Shown here one piece after another: positions 51,627-61,419 of a DNA stretch of 64,000 bases. Below the pieces are notes generated by a model. It saw only the letters and a program-made list of their open reading frames with translations, made no database searches and had not been told where the DNA came from. The stretch covers positions 40,324-104,323 of the forward strand of contig SVGB01000008.1 in the NCBI GenBank assembly GCA_015056565.1. The letters are read 5' to 3'. Origin of the DNA: Butyrivibrio sp. (lineage in GTDB: Bacteria > Bacillota > Clostridia > Lachnospirales > Lachnospiraceae). The position numbers were made by a program, and so were the translations under genes. The first letter of the stretch is position 1. The number at the start of each line of letters is the position of its first letter.

Positions 51627-53219
51627 CTATTCTCCAATTCCATATAGCGTTGGTCTCACATTCAAACGTTCCAGATAATCCCCACCAATCTCATCAGCCA
51701 CAGACTTCTTGAAGTAGAAATCCAATCCCCCGCACTTCTTGTATACATAGTCTGAAACATCAAACTCCAGATCAACAGTAAAATGTCTGTCATCCCTGTT
51801 ATACGCAAAAATCACATCCATATCCTTAATATCGCAATATTCAGCATTTGAGCTATTGAGCCACGGCCTAACATTGGTTGCCCTAGTACCCTCAGCATCA
51901 AGATAGTAGATTCCATCATAGCCTTCAGACTTCAGATACATGTCAACTGTCCAGTCAGCTTCAGGATTTGCATTACCCAAACAACACATAACCTTATAGC
52001 CTTTTTCAGACAGATCCGCAGTGGTTTCCAACATCTTTGTAACGCTTTCCCCCCTGAATCTGAAATAATCTGCTTCAATAACCATGGCTCTTGCATTTAG
52101 AGCAAGCATTAAAAGTAAGACTATACAGTAAAATTTTTTTCTATTGCCGCTTAAAAATCCATTTCTATACACAAAGAGGATGAAAAACATTGCTATTCCA
52201 ATGATTATTGGAATTATGTATCTCTCAACTATTCCTTCTTTGCTATAAAGCACAAACTGTGGAAGAGCAAAAACTAATATAATCAGTATGTCTGCCCAAA
52301 TGTATTTTATCTGTTCATAATATGTAAGAATTATTGCAGTTAATATGATTCCAAGATACCAATACCACTTAAGACCAATATCCAGTGTGTATTTTAATGT
52401 ATTTATATATTCAGATATAGGTCTACTCTTGCTAAAGCTTACAGGACTATGACTACTCAGGCCTAGTCTTAGAACAATGCTCAGTATAACGCCTACAAAT
52501 AGCACCAAAGATGTAATAGTATACCACCATGAACCACTACATTCTGTTCTCAATGACTTTAATATGCCCTTAATTGGAATCTGTTTTTCTCTGATTTTCT
52601 CATAAATTGGATAAAGAGCAAGAAAAGGCATTACCAATACAAATGACTCATGAAACCATCCCATAAAGAGCATAAAAAGAATACTAACTATGGCGTATGC
52701 TTTCTTTTGAGGCATTTCAAGCCATAACAAGAGTGCAAAAAACGCAATGCCAAAACATATTCCTGATTGAACCTGCTCTGTTCCTAATTTCCACCACACA
52801 GGACTCTGATATCCAACTAAGCAGGTTATTGAATAAAATAACGACACCCAGTATGATCCACAAATCTTTTTAGCACAGACAAAGAGAAGTAGCATAAAAA
52901 CAACCACTTCCCCTGCCTTAACCATGGATATCGAAAACGAGTTAGCACCAACTATAGAAACCATAATGAACTTGAATGGATAGTACAAGAATCTGTTTCT
53001 TGTCATGGTATCAAAAGATAATGCCCATTTTATTACATCCAGAAGCGACTGCTTCTGATATTTAACCATATATGCATATTCCAAATATTCATGGTCATCG
53101 ACAAGGTGCCAACCTGACATTGCTGTTCCCATACCCAGAACCACACCAAAAACTATTGCCGAAAAAATAATAGTAGATATTAATATCTCAATTACCGATA
53201 TCTTCTTACTGTTTTGCAT
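51627..53219 (-). CDS. Polytopic membrane protein, unknown, polymerase or GT-C candidate
   Basis: The start was chosen at ATG 53219, with GGAGG eight bases upstream; a TTG lies five codons before. The 530-residue protein has about eleven membrane segments and an extracytoplasmic tail of about 140 residues. HLVDDHEYLEYAY follows the first segment, and LGLSSHSPVSFSKSRPISEY lies in a mid-protein loop. As the only large membrane protein inside the assembly cluster besides the DUF6056-like one, it is the best candidate for a polymerase here, but no Wzy signature can be claimed. Confidence 0.6.
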   Translation of the reverse strand: MQNSKKISVIEILISTIIFSAIVFGVVLGMGTAMSGWHLVDDHEYLEYAYMVKYQKQSLLDVIKWALSFDTMTRNRFLYYPFKFIMVSIVGANSFSISMVKAGEVVVFMLLLFVCAKKICGSYWVSLFYSITCLVGYQSPVWWKLGTEQVQSGICFGIAFFALLLWLEMPQKKAYAIVSILFMLFMGWFHESFVLVMPFLALYPIYEKIREKQIPIKGILKSLRTECSGSWWYTITSLVLFVGVILSIVLRLGLSSHSPVSFSKSRPISEYINTLKYTLDIGLKWYWYLGIILTAIILTYYEQIKYIWADILIILVFALPQFVLYSKEGIVERYIIPIIIGIAMFFILFVYRNGFLSGNRKKFYCIVLLLMLALNARAMVIEADYFRFRGESVTKMLETTADLSEKGYKVMCCLGNANPEADWTVDMYLKSEGYDGIYYLDAEGTRATNVRPWLNSSNAEYCDIKDMDVIFAYNRDDRHFTVDLEFDVSDYVYKKCGGLDFYFKKSVADEIGGDYLERLNVRPTLYGIGE

Positions 53220-53319
53220 TACAAACGCCTCCAAACTAAGTAAATCCTCAATAACAAATACTTTGTAATACTATCATATCCTATAGATGATTTCTATAAA
53301 TTCAACTATCATACTATTC

Positions 53320-54138
53320 TCACTTTCTGATCATTATCCTTATGTATGGCGTAATGGAGTAAACCAAAGCATAAAACAACCCAAAATTCTTATTTAAAAA
53401 ATAGAACCACTGTTTAAACGGTGCTTCTTTTATGGACTCTTTCTTTCCGAGCCTTTCTCGCCTAGAAAGTGTCACGTCTCTCCATGTGCCATTTGACGTA
53501 TTATTCTCACAAATTCCAGCAAAAAATGGCAGAACTTCTATTCTATATCCAGCTCTTTTAACAGCTAGGCCATAATCAAAATCCCCAAGACTATGCTTAT
53601 AGTGAATATCCATTATGGGCACGCTATTGAATATGCTTGATGGGATAGCAACAAAATTAGCATTAAAGGTGTCACATTCTCTATTATCATCTTTAGGAGT
53701 TACTTTTTTATAGTGTATACCACTAGTATACTTGACTCCTCCATAAGTACAATACCCGTCAGCACTTCGCATCGCTCCAACAAAAACAGTGTCAGTGCTT
53801 GATAGTCTATCTGCGACCTTGTCTATAACCCCTTTGTCAAATGAGACATCATCATTAACCAGTACATACCAATCATATCCATCCTGCTGCCTGGCATACT
53901 CCATTGCCTGCCTCATTCCTCCTGAATAAAAAAGATTGCCATCACCTCTAATGACAGTCAATTTCTTTCCTGAGTTGAGAGATTTCTGTATATCCTCAAG
54001 AGCTTCCTCTGTTCCATCGTTACTACCATCATCAACAACAATAAAATGAATATCAGCTTCATTAAAAGAAAGACCATTAATACAGTTAATGGTCTTCTCT
54101 TTCCTATTATGGCATGTCAGTAAAACAGCAATGTTCAT
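53320..54138 (-). CDS. Family 2 glycosyltransferase (rhamnosyltransferase-like)
   Basis: A 272-residue cytoplasmic GT2. It has TCHNRKEKTINCINGL, IVVDDGSNDGTEE, LFYSGGMRQAMEYA and the metal-binding VLVNDDVSFD. A second acidic motif lies in LGDFDYGLAVKRAG. There is one short hydrophobic C-terminal stretch. The start overlaps the upstream WecG/TagA gene by 4 bp. It resembles rhamnosyltransferases of O-antigen clusters and could use dTDP-rhamnose made from RfbA/RfbB, which is inference. Confidence 0.88.
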   Translation of the reverse strand: MNIAVLLTCHNRKEKTINCINGLSFNEADIHFIVVDDGSNDGTEEALEDIQKSLNSGKKLTVIRGDGNLFYSGGMRQAMEYARQQDGYDWYVLVNDDVSFDKGVIDKVADRLSSTDTVFVGAMRSADGYCTYGGVKYTSGIHYKKVTPKDDNRECDTFNANFVAIPSSIFNSVPIMDIHYKHSLGDFDYGLAVKRAGYRIEVLPFFAGICENNTSNGTWRDVTLSRRERLGKKESIKEAPFKQWFYFLNKNFGLFYALVYSITPYIRIMIRK

Positions 54139-54887
54139 TTCTTTACTTTCTCTAGTAGTGAATAATAGAAAAACTTGGTATTAGTAACAAGATATCTGCT
54201 TATAAGCCTTTTAGGGTCTTGGAAAAGCCTATAGAGCCACTCAAAGCCCATCTTCTGAATCCACTTGGGTGATCTCTTGATAGTTCCGGCATGAAAATCA
54301 AAGCCGGCGCCGACCCCCATCATCACCCCATTCACCATACCTTCATGTGCATTCATCCATTTTTCTTGCTTGGGAGCTCCAAGTCCAACCCATATGATAT
54401 CAGCACCTGAAGAATTGATCCTATCTATATCACTCAAAGCTTCTTCCTTAGAAAGCTCGCGGAATGGAGGAGAATACATCCCCACAATGCTTATCTTCGG
54501 ATACTTCTCTTTTAGGCGCTCTTCCAGCGCCTTTAGCGTACCATCCTTAGCTCCATAGAAATAATGAGAAATCTTACCATCAGCGGTAGCTTTAAACATC
54601 TGCTCCATAAAGTCAGGTCCTGCCACTCTCTCTGCCTTACGATATCCTTTTTTTCTCTGACGCTTAGCTATAGGATTTCCATCAGCAAATACAAATGCTG
54701 CTCCATTTAGTACATCTTTATAATCCTTGCTTTCTCTAGCCATCACAGTGGTATGAACATTGGAAAAACAGATGTACTTGCCACGAAGCTCTTCTATATG
54801 ATCTTTAACAAACAAAACAGCCCCTGAAATAGAGGCTATTGTATAATTAACTCCAAAAACAGGACACTTATCCTTTTCAATCGTCAT
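54135..54887 (-). CDS. WecG/TagA/CpsF glycosyltransferase (GT26)
   Basis: Adds a sugar, typically N-acetylmannosamine or a related residue, to an undecaprenyl-diphosphate-linked primer. The 250-residue protein has FADGNPIAKRQRK, RVAGPDFMEQMF, HYFYGAKDGTLKALEERLK, VGLGAPKQEKWM and GVGAGFDFHAG, all family hallmarks. It shares one base with the upstream gene (TAATG). It is the expected second step after the initiating transferase at 47916-49334. Confidence 0.94.
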   Translation of the reverse strand: MTIEKDKCPVFGVNYTIASISGAVLFVKDHIEELRGKYICFSNVHTTVMARESKDYKDVLNGAAFVFADGNPIAKRQRKKGYRKAERVAGPDFMEQMFKATADGKISHYFYGAKDGTLKALEERLKEKYPKISIVGMYSPPFRELSKEEALSDIDRINSSGADIIWVGLGAPKQEKWMNAHEGMVNGVMMGVGAGFDFHAGTIKRSPKWIQKMGFEWLYRLFQDPKRLISRYLVTNTKFFYYSLLEKVKK

Positions 54888-55993
54888 TATTCAAAATCCT
54901 CGAAACAGCCAGCAACCTTGTCCCAGACAAAATCAGAAAGAATTCTGGTCCTTGCTGAATCTGCAATTGTCGCTGCCAATTCTTTATCATTGTCAAGCAT
55001 AGTAATTATATCATACATGCTCTCCCAAGACTCACAGATATAACCATTCTCCCCGTTGTTTATCATAAACTCGGGGCCTGGAGCATTAATGGCAATCACG
55101 GGGCATCTGTGGCACATAGCTTCCAGTATCGCCATTCCATATATCTCATCTGGATTGAAATTCACATAATAATCGCATGCCTTATACAGATTTCGCATTT
55201 TTACGTTGGGAACAGTCTGCAATAGAGTAACCCTTCCAGTGAGTTTTTTATCAAAAATCATCTGTTCAAAGTCACTTTCAAGAGCACCTTTACCCACTAT
55301 TAGCAGATAATGGCTGTCATCAAGTTTTTCCAAAAGTTCTAAGGCATCATATGGATGCTTATAACTCTCGAGCCGCCCAACAAACAGCATAACCTTCTTT
55401 TCCATTGGAATACCATACTCATCACGAATCTCTTGAACACTTTGTACAGAAAGAGTCGTGTCCTCAACCCCAATTCCTACAGGTGCAAGCTTAGCATCAA
55501 TTCCATGTTTCTTACACTGGTTCTGTACAGCAGGCGTCTTAACATAAACAGGCACTGCTCTATAGGCTTTTATATTCCTGCCAATCAATGCTTTATTAGC
55601 AACTTTCTTAATCCAGTTATTACTATCCGTATAAAGTGTTCCAATATATAGGTGACACATTATACTATTCTTTTTGCAGTATCTGATAACACTTGGAGCA
55701 TATAGCATATTATCAGCCAGGAGATGGACCAGGTCTGCTTTCATCTTCAATAATATGGACAAGTCAAGTATTCCATGATGGCCAATTCCTTTAGCAGGAA
55801 ATACATGTACAGTAATCCTGTCTGATATACCATAAGCCTCTTCTTGAACACAGGCTTTTGACAACAGAATAATATCCACCCTATGCTCTGGATGAATATA
55901 AGTTACAGCCTTGGCAAGGCCAATTTCCTGCGAATTATAAAAGGTGTTGTTTATTTCCCTTGTTATATATAATTTCAAAAAAACAATGTTCAT
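54887..55993 (-). CDS. Family 4 glycosyltransferase
   Basis: A 368-residue retaining glycosyltransferase with the GT-B fold. The C-terminal half has VMLFVGRLESYKHPYDALE, LLIVGKGALES and the donor-binding PDEIYGMAILEAMCHRCPV, the EX7E motif. The N-terminal half has HLLADNMLYAP. It overlaps the upstream gene by 4 bp. It acts in the cytoplasm on the lipid-linked intermediate; donor and acceptor are unknown. Confidence 0.92.
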   Translation of the reverse strand: MNIVFLKLYITREINNTFYNSQEIGLAKAVTYIHPEHRVDIILLSKACVQEEAYGISDRITVHVFPAKGIGHHGILDLSILLKMKADLVHLLADNMLYAPSVIRYCKKNSIMCHLYIGTLYTDSNNWIKKVANKALIGRNIKAYRAVPVYVKTPAVQNQCKKHGIDAKLAPVGIGVEDTTLSVQSVQEIRDEYGIPMEKKVMLFVGRLESYKHPYDALELLEKLDDSHYLLIVGKGALESDFEQMIFDKKLTGRVTLLQTVPNVKMRNLYKACDYYVNFNPDEIYGMAILEAMCHRCPVIAINAPGPEFMINNGENGYICESWESMYDIITMLDNDKELAATIADSARTRILSDFVWDKVAGCFEDFE

Positions 55994-56949
55994 AATCTCT
56001 TAAGTATCTTGATGATACCCTTTAGTGATGCATTGCGCTTTACTTTTTTCCAAAACGTATCAGTATGAAGAAGATAAAATTCTCTAGTAATCCTCTTATC
56101 TAACTTTAAGTCTTCAAATGTTATATCATAAGCATTATCACTCAGGTTTAATACCTCAGCATATCCACTTTTCCCGGAATGTGTACCACTTCCATCAAAA
56201 CCATGGTTGCTCACAAGTCCAAGCCTTGGATACACAGTCAGCATATCCTGCTTGCAGGCAGCATAATTCCATCGGATTGCCCAGGAGTCTGACTTTCCAT
56301 TCATCTGCATGGTAAGATATGTTAAAAGATCTCCGCCGCCTCGGCAGAACTTCTTCTGAGCCTTCTTGTCTTTCATCAGCTGCTGATAATCAGAAACTTC
56401 CCAATCAACAGTATCCCATCTATCCTTCCAGGAAGCCCATCCCCAACTGGATGCCCTATACCCATAGTAAATGTCATGATCATATTTTTTTAGAGCCTTC
56501 AAATCATAACCATAGGATGCCATAGCCCAGATTTTCTTATTGTTTTTATAATACTCGAGACCTTCATTCATATATCGAAGAAAAAGTGGTGAAACCAAAA
56601 GGTCATCCTCAACCACAATGGCCTGATCATATGTATCCATAAGCCTTGTGACACCTTCTATGATACTTCTTGCAAGCCCCGCATTCTGCTTTTTTATGAC
56701 CAAGGTAACGTTACTAAATGCATACTCCTTACGAGCCACATAATCATGCAGCCATTCTTGCACTTCCAAAACCTTTTCTTTATCCTTATCTCCCTTGTAT
56801 CCATCTGCAAAAACAAAAAGCTCTGTCTTATTAGCTAATTCACATTTCTCAAGAGCACCAATACAGGCCTTTATCTTGTCAGGTCTATTGTATGCAAAAA
56901 CAGCTACAGGCGCTATATAATCCAACTCATCATTCATAACACTAACCAT
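55990..56949 (-). CDS. GNT-I/GT2-like sugar transferase
   Basis: A 319-residue glycosyltransferase with AVFAYNRPDKIKACIGAL, LVIKKQNAGLARSII and the metal-binding VVEDDLLVSPLFL, then SSWGWASWKDRWD. This combination resembles bacterial relatives of GNT-I and hemolysin-like sugar transferases. The start at 56949 is ATG; ATG 56937 is four codons later, and neither has a strong ribosome binding site. It lies between GT11 and GT4 genes. Confidence 0.82.
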   Translation of the reverse strand: MVSVMNDELDYIAPVAVFAYNRPDKIKACIGALEKCELANKTELFVFADGYKGDKDKEKVLEVQEWLHDYVARKEYAFSNVTLVIKKQNAGLARSIIEGVTRLMDTYDQAIVVEDDLLVSPLFLRYMNEGLEYYKNNKKIWAMASYGYDLKALKKYDHDIYYGYRASSWGWASWKDRWDTVDWEVSDYQQLMKDKKAQKKFCRGGGDLLTYLTMQMNGKSDSWAIRWNYAACKQDMLTVYPRLGLVSNHGFDGSGTHSGKSGYAEVLNLSDNAYDITFEDLKLDKRITREFYLLHTDTFWKKVKRNASLKGIIKILKRL

Positions 56950-56961
56950 GTATTCTTTATT

Positions 56962-57849
56962 TTATACAGAAATTGGTACCCATTCCGGCTTAACCATCTT
57001 CTTTACAAAAAAAACATCTGGATAAACCACAATCTGATTCTTATTCTTGTTAAGATAAGCTGCCCAAATCGAAAACGTAGAATTTGCTAATATACAGTTA
57101 GGACAACAGCTCATCAAAAACATATCATAATAACTTTTTTGCCCTATATTATCTTGGACAATTGTTTTCTTCTCCAACCAATTATATGTATTTCTAACAT
57201 ACTCCGGATCATCAGAAAAGAAAAAGAAGTGAGGATTTTCAATATTTTCCATCATATATTGAATTGCTGCGGTATAATACTCTATTCCACAATCTTTTTC
57301 ATACTCACTCCCTACATAGTCGCCACGTCTAACATGTACCGCCACAGCATTTGATTCCCTGATTTCTCTTTGATATCGTATTTCTTTATCTATCAGGAAT
57401 TTAAACGGACCAACTTTTTTTTGTAAGAAGTCATAATAAAACAGGTTCTGCCAATACCCTTCAAGATATGTTATACCATCTTCAACTATTCTCTTTGTAT
57501 CTTCCGGTTGATTATGATAAATATCCAAGAATAAACCTTTATACTCCAATAAAGAAGAGTTGATCATTGTGCGAAGCTTGTTTAAAGGCCAACTCCCTTT
57601 TCCCCCATAAATCTTGGGGATATAACCGCTTGCTTTAAACAATTGAATGCGATTTGCTTTTTTTATATTGATGTCTTTAAATATCTCCCAAAAGAAAGCT
57701 GAATCGTGTGGACGGTCAAATTCAAACTCAGACAAATCTGCCAATATTTCCTTTTCAGGATATTGGATTTCAAGCCATTTATAATATGAGTATTGAAACA
57801 ATTGATTGCCAAGTCCACCGACAAATCGGACTATTATTGTATTATTCAT
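56962..57849 (-). CDS. GT11 alpha-1,2-fucosyltransferase-like
   Basis: A 295-residue transferase with the GT11 signatures FVGGLGNQLFQYSYYK at the N-terminus, AVHVRRGDYVG in the middle and ANSTFSIWAAYL near the C-terminus. GT11 enzymes move fucose or galactose residues. No GDP-fucose genes (gmd, fcl) are visible in the window, so the donor must come from elsewhere or is not GDP-fucose. The coding sequence is very AT rich. Confidence 0.93.
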   Translation of the reverse strand: MNNTIIVRFVGGLGNQLFQYSYYKWLEIQYPEKEILADLSEFEFDRPHDSAFFWEIFKDINIKKANRIQLFKASGYIPKIYGGKGSWPLNKLRTMINSSLLEYKGLFLDIYHNQPEDTKRIVEDGITYLEGYWQNLFYYDFLQKKVGPFKFLIDKEIRYQREIRESNAVAVHVRRGDYVGSEYEKDCGIEYYTAAIQYMMENIENPHFFFFSDDPEYVRNTYNWLEKKTIVQDNIGQKSYYDMFLMSCCPNCILANSTFSIWAAYLNKNKNQIVVYPDVFFVKKMVKPEWVPISV

Positions 57850-57901
57850 GTGTCGTTCCCTTTACCGATACTCTGATGTGCAACACTTAATAAGCCAAGG
57901 G

Positions 57902-58861
57902 TTATGCATTTCGCCTCATTATGGCATCTACAACAAAAGACAGTATAATTGTAATTGCAAACAGCACTGTAAAAAGCAGCAATCTGCCTGCATCAGAATA
58001 ACGTGTATAATCAACAGCCCCAAACATAACCTTATATTCCAACAAATATATATAGAAAGAAATCCCCCCAAAGTATCCTATGTGCCTAAGGTAACCAGTT
58101 CCAATAAGTTTCACCAGTAGTATAAAAAGGAATGCACTGCATAAGCCCCCCACAACATCAACCACATAGTTTTTCCTAAACAAAAACACAAGATACAATG
58201 AAATTACTACGGCAAGAAGTAAGATGATATAAAATAGCGACCTTTTCCTTAAATGAAAAATCCTGATCTTTGAAACAAATGCAACTATAATTCCCATGAC
58301 AAAAGCTGGAATATAATATTGGACATCCACCCAAATTCTCGGCATGATAGGTGATAAAATCATCCAGTACACTATCAAAAGCATCAATGCTGCTTTCTTA
58401 TTATGTATAAACCTAAAGAAAAAATAGAAGCTCAAGTAACAAAACAGTAAAAAACTCAAAAACCACATAGTTCCATCAGCACGATTGTGGGGATTAACAC
58501 ATATTATGTCCAAAAACAACTCATACCATTCCCCCTCACCAAGTACTAAGCTCTTACTATTACATAAAAATAAAACCAGGCACCACACCAGCTGAATAAT
58601 CGTAGCGGGAACGAATACCTTATCTATTTTATTATTCCAATAGGCGCCAAAACCTTTTTCCGAATAAGAATGATACACTCCATATCCTGACAAAAACAAA
58701 AAAAGTGTCAATCCACATTGAACGAAAAACGTTAGTAATCTACGACTATTTATTATCGGAACACACGCAAACGCTCCCGCCCATCCATAACCATGTGCAA
58801 AAATAACGGACATTATAGCAATTGCTTTCAGTATTTTGCTTTCTTCTCGACTAATACTCAT
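57902..58861 (-). CDS. Acyltransferase family 3 membrane protein
   Basis: The start was chosen at ATG 58861; an overlapping TTG at 58882 is possible. The 319-residue protein has about ten membrane segments. The first segment holds FAHGYGW with the conserved histidine, and GLTLFLFLSGYGVYHSY is the usual second-segment signature. These enzymes O-acetylate or succinylate extracellular polysaccharides. It gives the cluster an acylation route independent of the three MBOAT pairs. Confidence 0.9.
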   Translation of the reverse strand: MSISREESKILKAIAIMSVIFAHGYGWAGAFACVPIINSRRLLTFFVQCGLTLFLFLSGYGVYHSYSEKGFGAYWNNKIDKVFVPATIIQLVWCLVLFLCNSKSLVLGEGEWYELFLDIICVNPHNRADGTMWFLSFLLFCYLSFYFFFRFIHNKKAALMLLIVYWMILSPIMPRIWVDVQYYIPAFVMGIIVAFVSKIRIFHLRKRSLFYIILLLAVVISLYLVFLFRKNYVVDVVGGLCSAFLFILLVKLIGTGYLRHIGYFGGISFYIYLLEYKVMFGAVDYTRYSDAGRLLLFTVLFAITIILSFVVDAIMRRNA

Positions 58862-58878
58862 TTTAAGCACCAAAATCT

Positions 58879-59994
58879 TCAATTATGTTTCAAGGATAAG
58901 GCCCTTTCGATTATCCATCGATTTGTCTCAACAGCAAAATTGTGCCATTGAAGCAGATAATCTTTATCCCGTCTCTTTAGCATTAATTTAACCAATGTAC
59001 TCAAGCTGCTTTTAAAAGAGTGAAAATATAAGCCACATCCTTTTAAAATGTAATCTTCATAAACATTATCATATATTTTTATGCAATAATTGTTTATCTC
59101 ATTCAAATACTTCTGTTGCTCTTTAAGTTCAATCGACTTACCAGTAATCCATCTTATAAACTTTTCCTCATCACATAGTGTAATTCCTTCCGAATTATAT
59201 GCGACTGGTAGGATTTCATAAGTCATCTTCTTTGCTGAATCTATATCAATAACTACAACAGCTCCAATGTATGCAACATCTAAAGGATAATCTCCGAAAT
59301 CTTCAAACGCAAAATTCCCCAGCGAGTAGAATATAGGTCGTCCTTTATATTCCTCTATCCCCTGACAAATATGCGGATGATGACCGATAACTGCATCTGC
59401 GCCAAAATCAATAAAATTCTTGTACAGAAATCGAACTTCCGGTAAGGGTTTATCAAACAACTCTGCGCCGCAATGACAAGTAACAATTACATAATCACTT
59501 ATCTTTTTTTCTGAACGAATTATCTCTTCAACTCTAGAATCATTCATCCAAGCAAAACCACATGTGGAATCATTAATACAGCCAAATTGCTTTTCTGCAA
59601 CAGCAATCACAGATACTCTACAATCTTTTACGTATCTATATACAGAATATGCCTCTTCCTCACTAAGTCCTGCTCCAATATACGACGCACCACAATCCTT
59701 TAAAACCGAAAGAGTATCCTCCAGCCCCTTCTTTCCATAATCCATTATGTGATTATTAGCAAGTCCAAAGAGGTTAAAGCCTATTTTTTTTAGTATTCGT
59801 ACATTATCTTTGTTTTGCGATATAGCTGGTCCAGCTTTTTTTATAGGCAGTATATCCCTTTCTCTAAGACATGGTCCTTCAAGATTCGTATAAACGATTT
59901 CGCATTCTTCTATTTTGTCTTTGAGATCTTTGGAAATAAATTCATTGGTTATTGTGGATTTTATACATAAATCACCAGAAAAAAATGCTCTCAT
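58879..59994 (-). CDS. CapA-family metallophosphoesterase-like protein
   Basis: A 371-residue protein with the CapA motifs SGDLCIKS, YTNLEGPCL, LANNHIMDYG, VTCHCGAEL, GHHPHICQGIEEY and YSLGNFAFED, which supply the metal-binding residues. CapA is best known in poly-gamma-glutamate synthesis, but many homologues lie in polysaccharide clusters. No signal peptide is visible, so it may act in the cytoplasm. CapB and CapC are absent, so poly-gamma-glutamate production is unlikely from this locus alone. Confidence 0.9.
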   Translation of the reverse strand: MRAFFSGDLCIKSTITNEFISKDLKDKIEECEIVYTNLEGPCLRERDILPIKKAGPAISQNKDNVRILKKIGFNLFGLANNHIMDYGKKGLEDTLSVLKDCGASYIGAGLSEEEAYSVYRYVKDCRVSVIAVAEKQFGCINDSTCGFAWMNDSRVEEIIRSEKKISDYVIVTCHCGAELFDKPLPEVRFLYKNFIDFGADAVIGHHPHICQGIEEYKGRPIFYSLGNFAFEDFGDYPLDVAYIGAVVVIDIDSAKKMTYEILPVAYNSEGITLCDEEKFIRWITGKSIELKEQQKYLNEINNYCIKIYDNVYEDYILKGCGLYFHSFKSSLSTLVKLMLKRRDKDYLLQWHNFAVETNRWIIERALSLKHN

Positions 59995-60014
59995 ATTAAC
60001 CTTGTCTCAATCCG

Positions 60015-61370
60015 CTAAAAACTCTTTTCCATTACTTTCTGTAACGGATATAAAATTTCGTATGAATATAATGCACTTATTTTTGAACTATTATATTTTT
60101 TTATTGCCTTATTTATAACATTGGGAATAGTTCTAGGTTTTGCTGAAAAACTCTGCATGGGCTTACAAACCAATTCCCTGTTAATGCTTTCAACAAATTC
60201 TCTCTTGACTATTTTACTGAGTAGTTCCGTATTTAATGGTTCCAATCTCGTAAGACGCATAGCACTCTCATTTATTATCATATTGTAGTCACATTCTCGC
60301 TTTAACCATCCATACTCGATGTTTTCATGCTCAAAATATTCCTTTTGCCATTTTCTGTCACCCTTCTGACTCCATGGGATAGTTAGCATTGACATAGCGT
60401 TTTGCAAATCAAGGAATGGCGACCATGCATCAAATCCAATTTGAATTGGAGTTTCTAACAAGTATCGTAAAAGCATGATTTTCAATCGCATGGCATAAAC
60501 AATTCTCCAATTTTCATTTTCCAATTCATATTTATGTTCATTCCAAAAACTCTCAGCTATATCGTTAGTTTCGGGTAGCAAGCATATATCACTATGTATA
60601 TCCATCCCATGTGAATATGACAATTTATCTAGTTCTTCTGAGTTATTGATCTCTGCAAGCCTAACATTCCCCGCCCATGCATCACCAATAATTCCGCTAA
60701 GAACGCAAGTGTCCTCATGCCCAATTCTCCGATCAATCTCATTGTAAAAATCCATCTGATACATTCCATGTGCATGCATTGATGAACCATATTGATCATT
60801 CCAATCAGGAATGAATTTCAAAAAATCTTTAAGTTGCACATGTTCCCATTTGACACCATATAATTCTGCCACTTTTTTTGCACGTATAACTTCAAATGAG
60901 TCTATTTGTTTCTTTGAATAACCATAAGAATATGCATAAACTTTATCCTTGTTACTGATCAATGACAAAAGTAGCTTTGAATCGTATCCACCACTTAAGG
61001 GCAGTACAATCTTGTTATGACTCATCTCCCAATTGTTTACGCAGTCTTTTAATCCCGCAATTACATCATTACAATCACTTTTTTTATCTATTTTGTCTTT
61101 AACTGGATCTTCATATTCTTCTATGCAAATTTTTCCCGATTCATCATGCCATATTCTTGATGAATATCTAAGGAATCTCACGTGCTCAAACGGTGTCAAT
61201 CCTAGTACACAATAACCAAATCGTAAATAATTCCGCAATCCTTCAGGATTAAACTCCAAGTGGTTAAAATCTATTACTTCATCCATCTTGTAGCTAACTT
61301 TATTTGTACTATCATTATAAAATACTGGCTTACTCCCTAACCAGTCAGTTTCTGCCTTTTCTAATAGCAT
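60015..61370 (-). CDS. Asparagine-synthase-like amide ligase without glutaminase domain
   Basis: A 451-residue protein with PLSGGYDSKLLLSLI (PP-loop at residues 126-131) and LSGIIGDAWAG, as in the synthetase domain of AsnB. It lacks the N-terminal Cys2 of glutamine amidotransferases, and its first 120 residues are a short degenerate version of that domain. It is probably an ATP-dependent ligase using another nitrogen source or acting on an acid of the glycan, as in LPS-amidating proteins. The sequence is AT rich. Confidence 0.85.
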   Translation of the reverse strand: MLLEKAETDWLGSKPVFYNDSTNKVSYKMDEVIDFNHLEFNPEGLRNYLRFGYCVLGLTPFEHVRFLRYSSRIWHDESGKICIEEYEDPVKDKIDKKSDCNDVIAGLKDCVNNWEMSHNKIVLPLSGGYDSKLLLSLISNKDKVYAYSYGYSKKQIDSFEVIRAKKVAELYGVKWEHVQLKDFLKFIPDWNDQYGSSMHAHGMYQMDFYNEIDRRIGHEDTCVLSGIIGDAWAGNVRLAEINNSEELDKLSYSHGMDIHSDICLLPETNDIAESFWNEHKYELENENWRIVYAMRLKIMLLRYLLETPIQIGFDAWSPFLDLQNAMSMLTIPWSQKGDRKWQKEYFEHENIEYGWLKRECDYNMIINESAMRLTRLEPLNTELLSKIVKREFVESINRELVCKPMQSFSAKPRTIPNVINKAIKKYNSSKISALYSYEILYPLQKVMEKSF

Positions 61371-61419
61371 AAACCCCTCTCAAATTTAAGATGTAGATTA
61401 GTAAATAAAGCAATCTATA

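Noticed and set aside
58879..59994. Poly-gamma-glutamate synthesis locus
   Set aside because: Only the CapA-like gene is present; CapB and CapC are not visible anywhere in the window.
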